Shown: positions 32,843 through 42,876 of the stretch, in pieces
Layout of the letters: every line of letters begins with the position of its first letter
How positions within the stretch are numbered: position 1 is the stretch's first letter
Assembly: GCA_044506885.1 (NCBI GenBank)
Contig: JBIQKC010000001.1
Location: 1 to 64,000, forward strand
DNA: 64,000 nucleotides
Direction: 5' to 3'
From: Croceibacterium_A sp044506885
GTDB lineage: Bacteria > Pseudomonadota > Alphaproteobacteria > Sphingomonadales > Sphingomonadaceae
Position numbers and translations under genes: made by a program
Notes under the pieces: generated by a model
What the model saw: only the letters and a program-made list of their open reading frames with translations
Told to the model about the DNA's origin: nothing
Database searches by the model: none

Positions 32843-32868
32843 AAAATCCCCAGCTTTCGCGGGGTTTT
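32843..32868 (+). terminator. Terminator downstream of tRNA-Ser
   Basis: AAAATCCCC, a short GC/GC inner stem on a TTTC loop, then GCGGGGTTTT form an A-flanked, T-ended hairpin about 40 nt after the tRNA. It is a likely end of the tRNA transcript. Confidence 0.75.
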
Positions 32869-33395
32869 GCCAGTGGCACCTAAACCCCGGAGACGGCCGG
32901 GACCGCCAAATTCAGTCTCTGATCGGCTTTTGTCTCTTTTCACCTAAACCTCGCTGGAAAAGGTTTAGGTCTAGAAAATGGCTGATTTCCAAGGCTTTTC
33001 TGGATCGCCCCGTCTAAACATTTTCGGCCATATCCCGGCAGGCAATGCGTCCGGAGAATCCGAGGTTTACGTTCTGGAGCGCAGTCACGCGGGGCCTATC
33101 CGCCTTTTTCTGGCCCGGCCGCGCTTCTTTGCGAAGAGGCGCGGCCGGGCTGCGTTCAGCGACTGGGTCGTGTTGCCGCAGTGCCTGACGGTCGTGGAGG
33201 ATGTTCACCAGCATCAGTTCGCCGGCGCCATAAAGGTCGGCCTTCCGCAGCAGTGCTGCCCGCTAGCCAGGCAGGGGCGGTTTCGGGAACGGCAGCGCGT
33301 GGCGATGGCTGTGTCGGTCGCGACGAGTTGCAGTTACTGCCATCTCAAATATAGCCATATTATTGCGGTTGGCCTGCGCAGCCGCGAGAGGGGGG
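32869..33395. other. Non-coding junction region between tRNA-Ser and the accessory block
   Basis: No convincing gene is present. Visible structure: the direct repeat CACCTAAACC (32877-32886 and 32941-32950); a 10-bp inverted repeat ACCTAAACCT/AGGTTTAGGT (32942-32970); and a 17-bp hairpin at 33113-33150 (GCCCGGCCGCGCTTCTT with its near complement, loop TGCG). Base composition falls to the right, toward the accessory genes. A 183-codon frame at 32978-33529 has poor codon use and no ribosome-binding site and was not accepted. Confidence 0.55.
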
Positions 33396-34628
33396 ATGGT
33401 GGACAGCAAAGCAAATTCAGAACCCGGCCTGGTTCGGCGCCTTACACTGACCCATGCGGTGCTGTACGGTGTGGGCGTGACCATCGGCGCTGGCATATAT
33501 GTGCTGGTCGGGGTCGCTGCTGGGCGTAGCGGGATGTACGCGCCGTTGGGCTTTCTCATCGCCGCTATCGCTATGGGCCTTACCGCTGCGTCATTCGCTG
33601 AACTCGGAACGCGCATGCCGGTTAGCGCGAGCGAAGCGGCTTATGTGGAGGCCGCGTTCGGTCGCCGGTGGCTAACTACCGCGATGGGCTTGCTCGTGGT
33701 CGTCACCGCCACGATTTCGGCTGCAACAATCGCAGCCGGCAGTGTCGGCTACATCGGGATATTCGTTCCACTCCCGACACATTGGATCATCATTGGGGTC
33801 GTGCTTTCGATGGGGGCCGTCTCATGCCTTGCAACCACTCAGTCGATTATGTTCGCAGGCGTGATGACGCTGATTGAAGTTGGCGGGCTGGTTTTAATCA
33901 TTACGGCCGGTGCTGGTCAGGACGGAGACGTTATCACCCGGCTGCCCGAGATGATCCCGTCAGCTTTCGATAGTGTCGCCTGGGCGGCCATTGGCGGCAC
34001 GACCTTGATCGCCGTGTTTGCCTTCATTGGTTTTGAGCATCTGGTGAATATTGCCGAAGAGCTCAAGGAGCCGAACCATACGCTTCCGCGCGCTCTGTTC
34101 ATCACACTTGGTGTGACGGCTGTGCTCTACATGCTTGTCATCTGGATTTCGGTGGTCGCCGTTCCGCCTGCCGAACTTGCCAGTTCGCCTGCACCGCTCG
34201 CGCTGGTGTTTCAGCGCCTGACGGGTCTGCCGCTCTTCTACATGAGCCTTATTGCCGTCGTCGCGACGCTCAACGGGATCGTAGTGCACATGATCATGAT
34301 CGCCCGGGTGCTATATGGCCTGGCCAGTCAGGGAAATCTTCCGAAGCATTTGGCGCATGTGAACCAGACCACGCGAACGCCGATCGTGGCGACCGGCTAT
34401 GCGGTCGTAGCAATTCTGATCCTGACGATTGCTGTGTCACTTGATGGACTTGCGGACCTTGCCTCGCAGGGGACATTGATCATCTTCGCCGCGATCAACC
34501 TAGCACTCATCGTTATCAAGGCCCGCAATGAGGACGCGCCGACTGGAGTATTTCTATGTCCAAGATGGATGCCTTATGCCGGGCTGATCTCTTCGTCTCT
34601 CGTTTTTCTGGTCAGTTTGCTCAGCTAA
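33396..34628 (+). CDS. APC family amino-acid/polyamine permease
   Basis: The 410-residue inner-membrane protein has about 12 helices. The first helix carries the APC signature GVGVTIGAGIYVLVG; helix 6 region FIGFEHLVNIAEELKEPNHTLPRAL is also typical of the superfamily. Its substrate is unknown. ATG 33396 follows GAGAGG closely. Codon use is less GC-rich than in neighbouring core genes, which fits an acquired gene, and it is the first gene of the block between tRNA-Ser and the integrase. Confidence 0.85.
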   Translation: MVDSKANSEPGLVRRLTLTHAVLYGVGVTIGAGIYVLVGVAAGRSGMYAPLGFLIAAIAMGLTAASFAELGTRMPVSASEAAYVEAAFGRRWLTTAMGLLVVVTATISAATIAAGSVGYIGIFVPLPTHWIIIGVVLSMGAVSCLATTQSIMFAGVMTLIEVGGLVLIITAGAGQDGDVITRLPEMIPSAFDSVAWAAIGGTTLIAVFAFIGFEHLVNIAEELKEPNHTLPRALFITLGVTAVLYMLVIWISVVAVPPAELASSPAPLALVFQRLTGLPLFYMSLIAVVATLNGIVVHMIMIARVLYGLASQGNLPKHLAHVNQTTRTPIVATGYAVVAILILTIAVSLDGLADLASQGTLIIFAAINLALIVIKARNEDAPTGVFLCPRWMPYAGLISSSLVFLVSLLS

Positions 34629-34726
34629 TTTGAGCGAATGATACCTGTGTGATGAAGCACATTGATCAAGCACAATGTGCTTCGGAATTTTCACGCTTAG
34701 AATTGATTTAGAATGTGAGGCTCGCA

Positions 34727-35275
34727 ATGAATCCAGCCGATATCCGTCAGCGCTTTCCCGCCCTGTCGATCGCTCTTCACTGGGTCATGGTCCTGCTGAT
34801 TTCCGCCGTTTATGCGGCGATTCTGCTGCGGGAGAATTATCCCAAAGGGAGCGACATCCGCGAAGGCTTTAAGACTTGGCATTTCATGCTCGGACTGACC
34901 GTGCTCGCCCTGGTCGTCATCCGCCTGATAGCGCGCCTCAGCAGCCGAAAGCCGCCGATCACGCCGAAACCCGCGGCCTGGCAAACGCTCGTCGCCAATA
35001 TAACGCATTTTGCCCTCTATACGTTCATGCTGGCGATGCCCATCGCCGGCTGGGTCATTCTGAGCGCCTCTGGCAAAGTCATCCCATTCTTCGGGCTGGA
35101 ACTCCCCGCACTAATCGGTCCGAACAAAGCTTTGGCGGGACAGATAAAGGAGTTGCACGAAACGGTCGGGACGATCGGCTATTTTCTGATCGGCATTCAT
35201 GCGGCGGCAGCGCTCTTCCATCATTATGTGCTGAAGGACGATACCCTGAGGCGAATGCTACCCGGCCGGCTCTGA
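34727..35275 (+). CDS. Cytochrome b561-type diheme membrane protein
   Basis: The 182-residue protein has four membrane helices with His residues placed for two b hemes: LHW in helix 1, KTWHFMLG in helix 2, THFALY in helix 3 and GIHAAAALFHHYVLKD in helix 4. This is the bacterial cytochrome b561 family, which moves electrons between quinones and periplasmic acceptors or superoxide. ATG 34727 follows GTGAGG. The 3' end overlaps the convergent gene by 18 bp. Like its neighbours it has a lower GC content. Confidence 0.88.
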   Translation: MNPADIRQRFPALSIALHWVMVLLISAVYAAILLRENYPKGSDIREGFKTWHFMLGLTVLALVVIRLIARLSSRKPPITPKPAAWQTLVANITHFALYTFMLAMPIAGWVILSASGKVIPFFGLELPALIGPNKALAGQIKELHETVGTIGYFLIGIHAAAALFHHYVLKDDTLRRMLPGRL

Positions 35276-35674
35276 ATGGGAAAGCGAAGGAGGCTGAAGT
35301 GTAGTGGCCGCTTCACTATTGAAGATTGCAGTTATTTGTCGGTGCCAAGGCAGTTCGGCTGCCGCAGCCATCTCCTTGATTGATGCGGCAGGCGCCATGC
35401 GTTCCAGCAGCAATTTCTCAAGCACGGCCGGCGCCAAATAGGCCAGTTTCAGCATCCGACCGGCATAGGCGGGCGTAACATTCTCGGCCATGGCGATGTC
35501 CGCGAGGGTTGCCGCCGCGCCGGATTCCAGCTTCCTCCGCCAGCTCCACGCCTTGGCAATCGCCTTCAGCACATGCGGGTCCACCCCGCCGGTGTCCGGC
35601 ACCACGTCGGCTGGCGGGACGATCTTCGGTCGCCCGTTGCGCTTGCGGATGGTGAGAGGGATGGATCCGAACAT
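35258..35674 (-). CDS. HTH protein of resolvase-operon type (mobile-element remnant)
   Basis: The 138-residue basic protein has LTIRKRNGRPKIVPPAD near the start and a helix-turn-helix-like centre (TLADIAMAENVTPAYAGRMLKLAYLAP, about residues 60-87). From memory, proteins of this type occur directly downstream of large serine-recombinase genes in alphaproteobacterial mobile elements. No recombinase is present here, so this looks like a remnant. The ATG at 35674 is an estimate; the reading frame is open further upstream to 35944, but that part lacks family features. Confidence 0.55.
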   Translation of the reverse strand: MFGSIPLTIRKRNGRPKIVPPADVVPDTGGVDPHVLKAIAKAWSWRRKLESGAAATLADIAMAENVTPAYAGRMLKLAYLAPAVLEKLLLERMAPAASIKEMAAAAELPWHRQITAIFNSEAATTLQPPSLSHSEPAG

Positions 35675-35883
35675 TCCGCTTTTGCATCGCCCAAGCTGCC
35701 ATCGGGACGCTTGTCCGGTAAGCCAGAGCGTGAAGGCCCGGACACCCTCGCGTGCAGTTGCTTCGGGGCAGACCTGATCGAGCAGCTTCTCGATCCCCGG
35801 ACGGCGCGCCGTCAGAATTGGACGGCTTGCACGGACCAGTGTGTTGCGGTAGTGAGGCACCTGATCGCCGCCAAGCAGATCAG

Positions 35884-35909
35884 CGCCACCCCTCACCGGG
35901 TGGCGTTTT
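35884..35909 (+). terminator. Terminator-like hairpin in the accessory block
   Basis: CGCCACCC and GGGTGGCG form a perfect 8-bp stem with a 6-nt loop, followed by TTTTC on the plus strand. No plus-strand gene ends nearby, so it may end a short untranslated transcript or be a relic. Confidence 0.5.
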
Positions 35910-35947
35910 CGTTCAGGGGTGCCAGCCCCATCGAGGCGCGCCATGAT

Positions 35948-36139
35948 TCACGCCGCCTGCTTTTCGAGCTGCCGCGCGACATAGGCACGGATGCTGGCTG
36001 TGGTGATCCTGGTTGCGCGGCCTATTTTGAAGGACTCAAGTTCCCGCGCATTGATGAGCTGGTATCCCTTCGTCACACCGATACCGAGCATCGCGAACGC
36101 GGTGTTCGGCGGGACAGCGACAAGGCCAACTTCTTCCAT
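35948..36139 (-). CDS. AlpA/excisionase-like DNA-binding protein
   Basis: The 63-residue protein has the MerR/AlpA-like winged helix pattern GIGVTKGYQLINARELESFKIGRATRITTASIRAYV, as seen in prophage and island excisionases and AlpA regulators. ATG 36139 is preceded by GGAGA. It lies between a resolvase-type remnant and two genes coupled to a tyrosine integrase, all on the minus strand. It is a likely directionality or regulatory factor of the element. Confidence 0.72.
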   Translation of the reverse strand: MEEVGLVAVPPNTAFAMLGIGVTKGYQLINARELESFKIGRATRITTASIRAYVARQLEKQAA

Positions 36140-36225
36140 TGCGTTTCTCCGATTATGCCAGCGAAGGCCAGCGACGGAGACGGGGTAACAAAGGCGAATT
36201 GGTTGACCTGAGAAGTGGATAAAAT

Positions 36226-36720
36226 TCAAGTTTCCGTTTGGTTCTCCTCTTCGATGATTGACCGTTGATGACGCCTACACTCAGCCCATAGGTTTCTGAC
36301 CTGATTCTCTGTTAGATCGTGCTTCTGCGCAATTTCCTTGATAATTCGCTTTCGTGCGCCGCGCGCCGGCATTGTCGAGACTCTATCGCCACGTTTCGGA
36401 TCGCCTTCATAATCACCGGCCGCTTCGTCAAATTGGGTGCCATATCGAGCGTGGAGGAAGGCCTTAATGTCGCCCGAATGTTCCTCGCGTCCCTCTCCGG
36501 CGGACCAGGCCTTGCGTAGTTGAACAGGGATAGCCTGTGCGGCGGCATGTAGTGCCCGAATATCCTCCGCCTTAGGAAGTGCTGCGAGCCGGACATTCTT
36601 CGCTAATTCGGACTCCTCCCGCCATCGTCTTTCGCACGCCCCCCCGATATCGAGCATCGTCTCAGTATCGAACTTCTGCGGCCGTCCAGCGCCCGCACGG
36701 TTGCCGCCGTGCCCTCCCAT
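36226..36720 (-). CDS. Hypothetical mobile-element protein coupled to the integrase
   Basis: The 164-residue basic protein opens with GGNRAGAGRPQKFD, an AT-hook-like stretch. The C-terminal part RKRIIKEIAQKHDLTENQVRNLWAECRR looks like a helix-turn-helix. Its ATG overlaps the integrase stop (TGATG), so the two are translated together. The function is unknown; a role in element maintenance or transfer is likely by position only. Confidence 0.65.
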   Translation of the reverse strand: MGGHGGNRAGAGRPQKFDTETMLDIGGACERRWREESELAKNVRLAALPKAEDIRALHAAAQAIPVQLRKAWSAGEGREEHSGDIKAFLHARYGTQFDEAAGDYEGDPKRGDRVSTMPARGARKRIIKEIAQKHDLTENQVRNLWAECRRHQRSIIEEENQTET

Positions 36721-37913
36721 CACGCCCCCAACCGCAAAGGGAGCTGGATCACCGTGCCCGACTGGCCTGCGACGTATCGTGCCCAGGCATCGAGCAGCGT
36801 CCGGCGCATTTCGATGAACGAGGTCCGCTTGTAGGCAGCGGTCACCTTGTCCGGGACGACATGGGCCAAAGCCGCTTCCGCCACCGGATCGGGAATAGTC
36901 GGCATTTGCTCTGCCGCCCAATCCCGGAACGAGCTGCGGAAGCCGTGGACGGTGTAGCCGGCGGGGCGCACGATCTTGGATAGCGTCATGTCCGACAGTT
37001 GACCCCCGCGAACGCCGGGGAAGATCGGGCAATCGTGCTGCATTGTCCGCAACCGTTTGGCCCGGTCGAGGATCGCCAGCGCTTCGGGCGAGAGTGTGAT
37101 CGTATGAGCCTTCCCGCCCTTCATTAGTGCGGCCGGACGCCGCCATTCAGCAGCGTCAATATCGACGTGCGACCACTTGGCGGCGCGCACCTCGCCGCTC
37201 CGCGCCGCCGTGTAGATCGTGAACAGCAAGGCTAGGCGACCAACCGTTTCCGGCCCGGCGTCCAGCTTTTCGACGTATGCCGGAACTTCCTCGTAGGGCA
37301 TCGCGGCGAAGTTTCCGGCCTCCGCCTGCCGGGAGAGCAGCGGACGCAAGCCATCGCGCGGCGATCCTGTCGCCCGCCATCCTCGCCCCTTCGCATAGTC
37401 GAGGACCAACCCGAGCCTCTGGCGCATCTTGCGGGCGGCGGCTGGCTTGGTTGACCACATCGGAGAAAGCACGGTGAGCAAGTCCCGCTCATCGACGGAA
37501 TCTATCCGCAGGCTGCCGATCTTCGGGAAGGCGTGCAGCTTGAGCGTGGACAGGAAGGCTTTGGCGTGGCGCTCTGTCCAGCCGCCCGATAGGGCTTCGT
37601 GGCAAGCCTCCGCCGCCTTGCGGAAGGACGGTGGCGCTTCCTCGCGCTTGTCCCGCGCCGCGATAGGATCACCTCCAGCGCGGGCGACCTTCCGTAGCTC
37701 GCGGCCCTTGTCCCGCGCTTCCTCCAGCGAGAGATCGGCAAGGGAGCCTAGGCCGATGTCTCGCCGCTTCCCGCCATGCTGGACGCGAATCATCCACGAC
37801 CTTGAGCCGGTGTTCGACACCAACAGATACAAGCCCGCGCCGTCACCGTGGCGGCCCGGTTTCGCATTCTTGACCTTCAAGGCGGTGAGCTTGCGCACCG
37901 AACGCTCCCTCAT
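36720..37913 (-). CDS. Tyrosine-type site-specific integrase (P4-like, with Arm-binding domain)
   Basis: The 397-residue protein has an N-terminal Arm-DNA-binding domain (DUF4102 type; LTALKVKNAKPGRHGDGAGL...), a core-binding SAM-like domain at about 95-190 and the catalytic domain at about 200-380. Active-site elements are visible: Arg in AARSGEVR, HGFRSSFRDW (H-x-x-R), the His of ALAHVVPDK and the nucleophile Tyr in TAAYKR. GGGAG precedes ATG 37913. P4-like integrases usually use tRNA or tmRNA genes; tRNA-Ser(GGA) lies 4 kb away at the other side of the accessory block, but no duplicated tRNA end was found next to the integrase. Confidence 0.92.
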   Translation of the reverse strand: MRERSVRKLTALKVKNAKPGRHGDGAGLYLLVSNTGSRSWMIRVQHGGKRRDIGLGSLADLSLEEARDKGRELRKVARAGGDPIAARDKREEAPPSFRKAAEACHEALSGGWTERHAKAFLSTLKLHAFPKIGSLRIDSVDERDLLTVLSPMWSTKPAAARKMRQRLGLVLDYAKGRGWRATGSPRDGLRPLLSRQAEAGNFAAMPYEEVPAYVEKLDAGPETVGRLALLFTIYTAARSGEVRAAKWSHVDIDAAEWRRPAALMKGGKAHTITLSPEALAILDRAKRLRTMQHDCPIFPGVRGGQLSDMTLSKIVRPAGYTVHGFRSSFRDWAAEQMPTIPDPVAEAALAHVVPDKVTAAYKRTSFIEMRRTLLDAWARYVAGQSGTVIQLPLRLGA

Positions 37914-38087
37914 TTGCTCCCACACTATGAAGCGGCTTCGAGCGAAGGTCAACGAACGAGAGCGAAGAACATGGGGAGAACTACCACGGTTCTCTGCCGT
38001 TTCTGCGAACACTCAAGAATGTCCGCGAAAGTTGGTATGGATTCTTGCGGGGCATCCAGTTTTTCCTCCATCGCTTTCCTTGAGCGC

Positions 38088-38109
38088 CGCCACCCCCTAG
38101 GGGTTGGCG
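38088..38109. promoter_or_regulatory. 22-bp near-perfect palindrome upstream of the LOG gene
   Basis: CGCCAC-CCCCTAGGGG-TTGGCG is symmetric except for one base pair, and ends 14 bp before the LOG-family start codon. It lies at the right edge of the accessory block, so it could be an operator or an attachment-site core. Confidence 0.45.
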
Positions 38110-38123
38110 CGAAGGAGAGATGC

Positions 38124-39017
38124 GTGAGCGAGACCGAGGACGGCCCTGGCGAGGGCGAACTGGAAGAGCGCAAGTTCTATCGCGCCGAGCAGGAAGCCGG
38201 GTTCGTCGAGGCATCGCCCACCGATACGCCGCAGACGCGGCATCCCGCCTATCAACTGGCGTTCCGCGACACCGATTTCCTGCTGCGCGACGAATTGCGG
38301 CCGATCCGTTTCCAGCTCGAGCTGCTCAAGCCGTCGATGCTGCTCGACGAGGCGCGGGTGGGCTCGACGCTGGTGATGTACGGCTCCGCGCGCATTCCGC
38401 CGCCCGAGGCGGTGGACGTGGCGCTCGCGGGGGCGAAGGACCTGCCGGTCGAAGAGCGGATGGTGGTCGAGCGGCTGGCGGAGAAGGCGAAGTACTACGC
38501 CGAAGCCTACGAGCTCGCCCGGCTGGTGAGCGAGAAGTCGATCATCGAAGGCGGCAAGCGCCAGTTCGTGGTCTGCTCCGGCGGCGGGCCGTCGATCATG
38601 GAGGCGGCCAACCGCGGGGCGAGCGATGCGGGGGCGGAATCGATCGGGCTCAACATCGTGCTGCCGCACGAGCAGGCCCCCAATCCCTATGTCACGCCGT
38701 ACCTGTCGTTCCAGTTCCACTATTTCGCGCTGAGGAAGATGCACTTCCTTATCCGCGCGCGGGCGGTGGCGGTGTTCCCCGGCGGGTTCGGCACTTTCGA
38801 CGAGATGTTCGAGCTGCTGACGCTGATCCAGACCGGCAAGATGAAGCCGATCCCGGTGCTGCTGTTCGGCAAGGAGTTCTGGACGCGGGTGATCGACTTC
38901 GGCGCGCTGGCGCGCGAGGGCACTGTCTCGCCGGAAGACCTGGAATTGATCACGTGGTGCGAGACGGCGGACGAGGCCTGGGGCCACATCGCCGAATTCT
39001 ACAAGATCGCGCGGTAG
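38124..39017 (+). CDS. LOG family protein (TIGR00730 Rossmann fold)
   Basis: The 297-residue cytoplasmic protein has the LOG signatures CSGGGPSIMEAANRGA (about residues 152-167) and the nucleotide-binding motif FPGGFGTFDEMFE (about 218-230). Members hydrolyse nucleoside 5'-monophosphates at the N-glycosidic bond (cytokinin-activating or pyrimidine/purine 5'-nucleotide nucleosidases). It has an N-terminal extension of about 60 residues. GTG 38124 has AAGGAG 6 nt upstream; an overlapping ATG at 38120 is out of frame. Confidence 0.9.
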   Translation: MSETEDGPGEGELEERKFYRAEQEAGFVEASPTDTPQTRHPAYQLAFRDTDFLLRDELRPIRFQLELLKPSMLLDEARVGSTLVMYGSARIPPPEAVDVALAGAKDLPVEERMVVERLAEKAKYYAEAYELARLVSEKSIIEGGKRQFVVCSGGGPSIMEAANRGASDAGAESIGLNIVLPHEQAPNPYVTPYLSFQFHYFALRKMHFLIRARAVAVFPGGFGTFDEMFELLTLIQTGKMKPIPVLLFGKEFWTRVIDFGALAREGTVSPEDLELITWCETADEAWGHIAEFYKIAR

Positions 39018-39057
39018 CGGCCCGGCGAAATATCCTCCTCCGTCCACGGGGGAGGAT

Positions 39058-39921
39058 TTAGCGGACCATTTGATGTCCCATCGGGCCGTGCCCCGCGCCG
39101 AAGCCCGGCGCGGCGAGGAGGGCGGCGCGGACGAATTCGCGGGCGAGTTCGATCGCCCGTTCCAGCGGCAGGCCCACGCCGAGATGCGTGGCGATGGCGC
39201 TGGCGAGGGTGCAGCCGGTGCCGTGGGTGTGGCGGGTGTCGATGCGAGAATGGAAGAAATCCAGCCAGTCGATGTTCCCGGCCGGATCGAGAAAGTAAAG
39301 GCAATCGAAGATCAGAGAATCGAGATGGTCGCTCAGCCCTGCGATCTCGCTTCCGTTCGCGTAGATGGTCCAGCCATTCCCTTGGCGATGTCCACCCTTG
39401 ACGAGAATTCGTTTCGCGCCGGTCGCTCTCAAAATCTGCTCAACTGCCCCAACCTCATCGCCGCCATCCGCGATTTCACGGCTGCCCGAAAGTACCGCCA
39501 ATTCCGGCACGTTGGGGGTGGTCAGGGTGGCCAGCGCCATCAATCGCTCGAACGCTGCGACGGTCGCCTCGTCGGCCAGCACCGCGCCGCTGGTGGCGAC
39601 CATGACCGGATCGAACACCACGGGCGCCGCCAGCCCCTCCAGCCGGTCCGCCACGACATGCGCGATTGCGGGCGAGCCGAGCATGCCGATCTTCACCGCA
39701 TCCGCGCCGATGTCGCTCAGGCAGGCGTCGATCTGCGCGGCGACCATGTCGGGCGACAGCGCCTCGACCGCCGATACGCCGGTGGTGTTCTGCGCGGTGA
39801 CGGCGGTGATGGCCGTCATCGCGTAGCCGCCGAGCATGGTGACGGTCTTGATGTCCGCCTGAATGCCCGCGCCGCCGGAACTGTCCGAGCCGGCGATGAC
39901 GAGGATGCGGGGTGGTTTCAC
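39058..39921 (-). CDS. thiD: Hydroxymethylpyrimidine/phosphomethylpyrimidine kinase
   Basis: ThiD phosphorylates HMP and HMP-P in thiamine biosynthesis and salvage. The 287-residue protein has the family marks AGSDSSGGAGIQADIKT near residues 10-26, the substrate Gln-Asn region TAQNTTGV, FDPVMVATSG and the C-terminal anion-hole motif THGTGCTLASAIA. It is about 20 residues longer than usual owing to a stretch before that motif (YANGSEIAGLSDHLDSL...), whose GC content is lower than the rest. The start is GTG 39921, with a GAGAGAA-like site upstream. Confidence 0.93.
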   Translation of the reverse strand: MKPPRILVIAGSDSSGGAGIQADIKTVTMLGGYAMTAITAVTAQNTTGVSAVEALSPDMVAAQIDACLSDIGADAVKIGMLGSPAIAHVVADRLEGLAAPVVFDPVMVATSGAVLADEATVAAFERLMALATLTTPNVPELAVLSGSREIADGGDEVGAVEQILRATGAKRILVKGGHRQGNGWTIYANGSEIAGLSDHLDSLIFDCLYFLDPAGNIDWLDFFHSRIDTRHTHGTGCTLASAIATHLGVGLPLERAIELAREFVRAALLAAPGFGAGHGPMGHQMVR

Positions 39922-39934
39922 GGTTCTCTCTTCT

Positions 39935-40013
39935 CGTCATTCCCGCAAAAGCGGGAACCCAGTCGTATCTTGAAGGCAGAGCTTACTGGGTCCCCGCTTT
40001 CGCGGGGATGACG
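39935..40013. repeat. REP/BIME-like element, imperfect inverted pair (type 2)
   Basis: CGTCATTCCCGCAAAAGCGG begins a 29-bp copy at 39935-39963, and a nearly complementary copy lies at 39985-40013. It is the same family as 32069-32152 and sits between thiD and glmM. Confidence 0.75.
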
Positions 40014-40088
40014 AAGAAAGGAAAGGGGATGACGAGGAAAGGGAAGGGGATGGCGAAGTAAGAGGAGGGGCGGGGCGCGTCTCGACGG

Positions 40089-41429
<1,341 letters not shown>

Positions 41430-41475
41430 CCATCCGTCCTTTGTTCGGCGATTGCCATGGCGCGTTCCGGCTGCG

Positions 41476-42789
41476 ATGTCACGAGGGGCCGCGACTGAGG
41501 GATCGATAGCCATTTCGGACGACACCACGCCATTGTCGCGCATTCGCATGCCCGTCGGCCTGACGTTCGCCGCGCTGCTGGCCGGGCTGGCGATCGGCTG
41601 GGCGCTGGCTGGCGGCGCTGCCGAACAGCCGGTGCGTGCGGTGGCCGCCCCGGTCGGGACGATCTGGCTGCGGGCCTTGCAGATGACGATCGTGCCGCTG
41701 GTCGCGGCGCTGCTGGTGATCGGCATCGCGCGCATGGTCGCGACCGCGCGCGCGGGCCCCACCGCGCGGCGGACCTTGCTGGCGATATTCGCGGTGCTGG
41801 CGAGCGGCACGGTGTTCGCCGCCTTCGCCATGCCGGCGCTGTTGCAGGCGTTCCCGATACCGGGACAGGCGGCAGCCACCTTTGCCGCGGACGGGGGCGG
41901 GCCGCAGCCGGTGCCGGGAATCGGCGCGTTCTTCGAATCGCTGGTCGCGCCCAATGTGATCGCCGCGGCGGCGGAGACCGCGATGCTGCCGCTGATCGTG
42001 TTCTTCGCCGCGCTGGCGGTTGCCATTACGCGCTTGCGCAAGCCGCAGCGCGATCTGCTGCTGCGGCTGTTCGAGGCGCTGGGCGAAGCGATGCTGGTCA
42101 TCATCGGCTGGGTTCTGCGGATTGCGCCCATCGGCGTGTTCGCGCTGGCGCTCGGCGTCGGGCTGGCCAGCAAGGGCGGCGCGTTCGCCGCGCTGGCGCA
42201 TTACATCGCGCTGGTTTCGAGCATGGGGCTGGCGGTGCTGGCGGCGGCCTATGTCGTCGGCGCGGTCGGGGCGCGTCACGGCCTCGCGGCATTCGCCCGT
42301 GCGGTGCTTCCGGCGCAGACGGTGGGGCTGTCGACGCAAAGCTCGCTCGCCAGCCTGCCGGCGATGCTCCAGTCGTGCCGGACGCTCGGCGTGCGCGAGA
42401 CGACGGCGGACTTCGTGCTGCCGCTGGCCGTGGCGATCTTCCGCGCCACCAGCCCGGCGATGAACCTGGCGGTGGCGATCTATGTCGCGGCCTTGCTGGG
42501 GATGGAGCTGACCCCCGGCATGATCGCGGCCGGCGCGGCGGTGGCGCTGGTGACCACGATCGGCTCCGTCAGCCTGCCCGGCACGATCAGCTTCGTCACC
42601 TCGATCGGCCCCATCGCGCTCGCCATGGGCGTGCCGATCGAGCCGCTGGCGCTGCTCGTCGCGGTCGAGATGCTGCCCGACATCGTGCGCACCGTCGGCA
42701 ACGTGACGATGGACGTGGCGGTGACCGCCACGGTCGATCGCAAGGCGCCGGCGGAACCCACGCCTGAACCGGGCGAAAATATTTCTTGA
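41476..42789 (+). CDS. Dicarboxylate/amino acid:cation symporter (DAACS family)
   Basis: The 437-residue inner-membrane protein of the GltP/DctA fold has the re-entrant Ser-rich loop TQSSLASLPAML, the helix 7 region FRATSPAMNLAVAIYVA (NMDGT-like motif diverged) and the helix 8 stretch DIVRTVGNVTMDVAVT with conserved Asp, Arg and Asn residues. Its substrate may be succinate, aspartate or glutamate. The start is uncertain: ATG 41476 has no clear ribosome-binding site, and ATG 41548 would begin at helix 1. Confidence 0.85.
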   Translation: MSRGAATEGSIAISDDTTPLSRIRMPVGLTFAALLAGLAIGWALAGGAAEQPVRAVAAPVGTIWLRALQMTIVPLVAALLVIGIARMVATARAGPTARRTLLAIFAVLASGTVFAAFAMPALLQAFPIPGQAAATFAADGGGPQPVPGIGAFFESLVAPNVIAAAAETAMLPLIVFFAALAVAITRLRKPQRDLLLRLFEALGEAMLVIIGWVLRIAPIGVFALALGVGLASKGGAFAALAHYIALVSSMGLAVLAAAYVVGAVGARHGLAAFARAVLPAQTVGLSTQSSLASLPAMLQSCRTLGVRETTADFVLPLAVAIFRATSPAMNLAVAIYVAALLGMELTPGMIAAGAAVALVTTIGSVSLPGTISFVTSIGPIALAMGVPIEPLALLVAVEMLPDIVRTVGNVTMDVAVTATVDRKAPAEPTPEPGENIS

Positions 42790-42876
42790 TTGCAACCGCG
42801 CCGATTTGCGGGCGTTAAGGGAATCATGGATGCCGCCGGGCATTCACCAGCCAGCACCGACAGGAAGGATGTTCCC

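Noticed and set aside
32978..33529. 183-codon frame after tRNA-Ser
   Set aside because: No Shine-Dalgarno, it spans the 17-bp hairpin, overlaps the start of the APC permease in another frame and shows no domain.
32780..38123. tRNA-Ser 3' end duplicated as attL/attR around the integrase block
   Set aside because: I compared the sequence after the tRNA with the DNA upstream of the integrase and found no shared stretch of about 10 bases or more.
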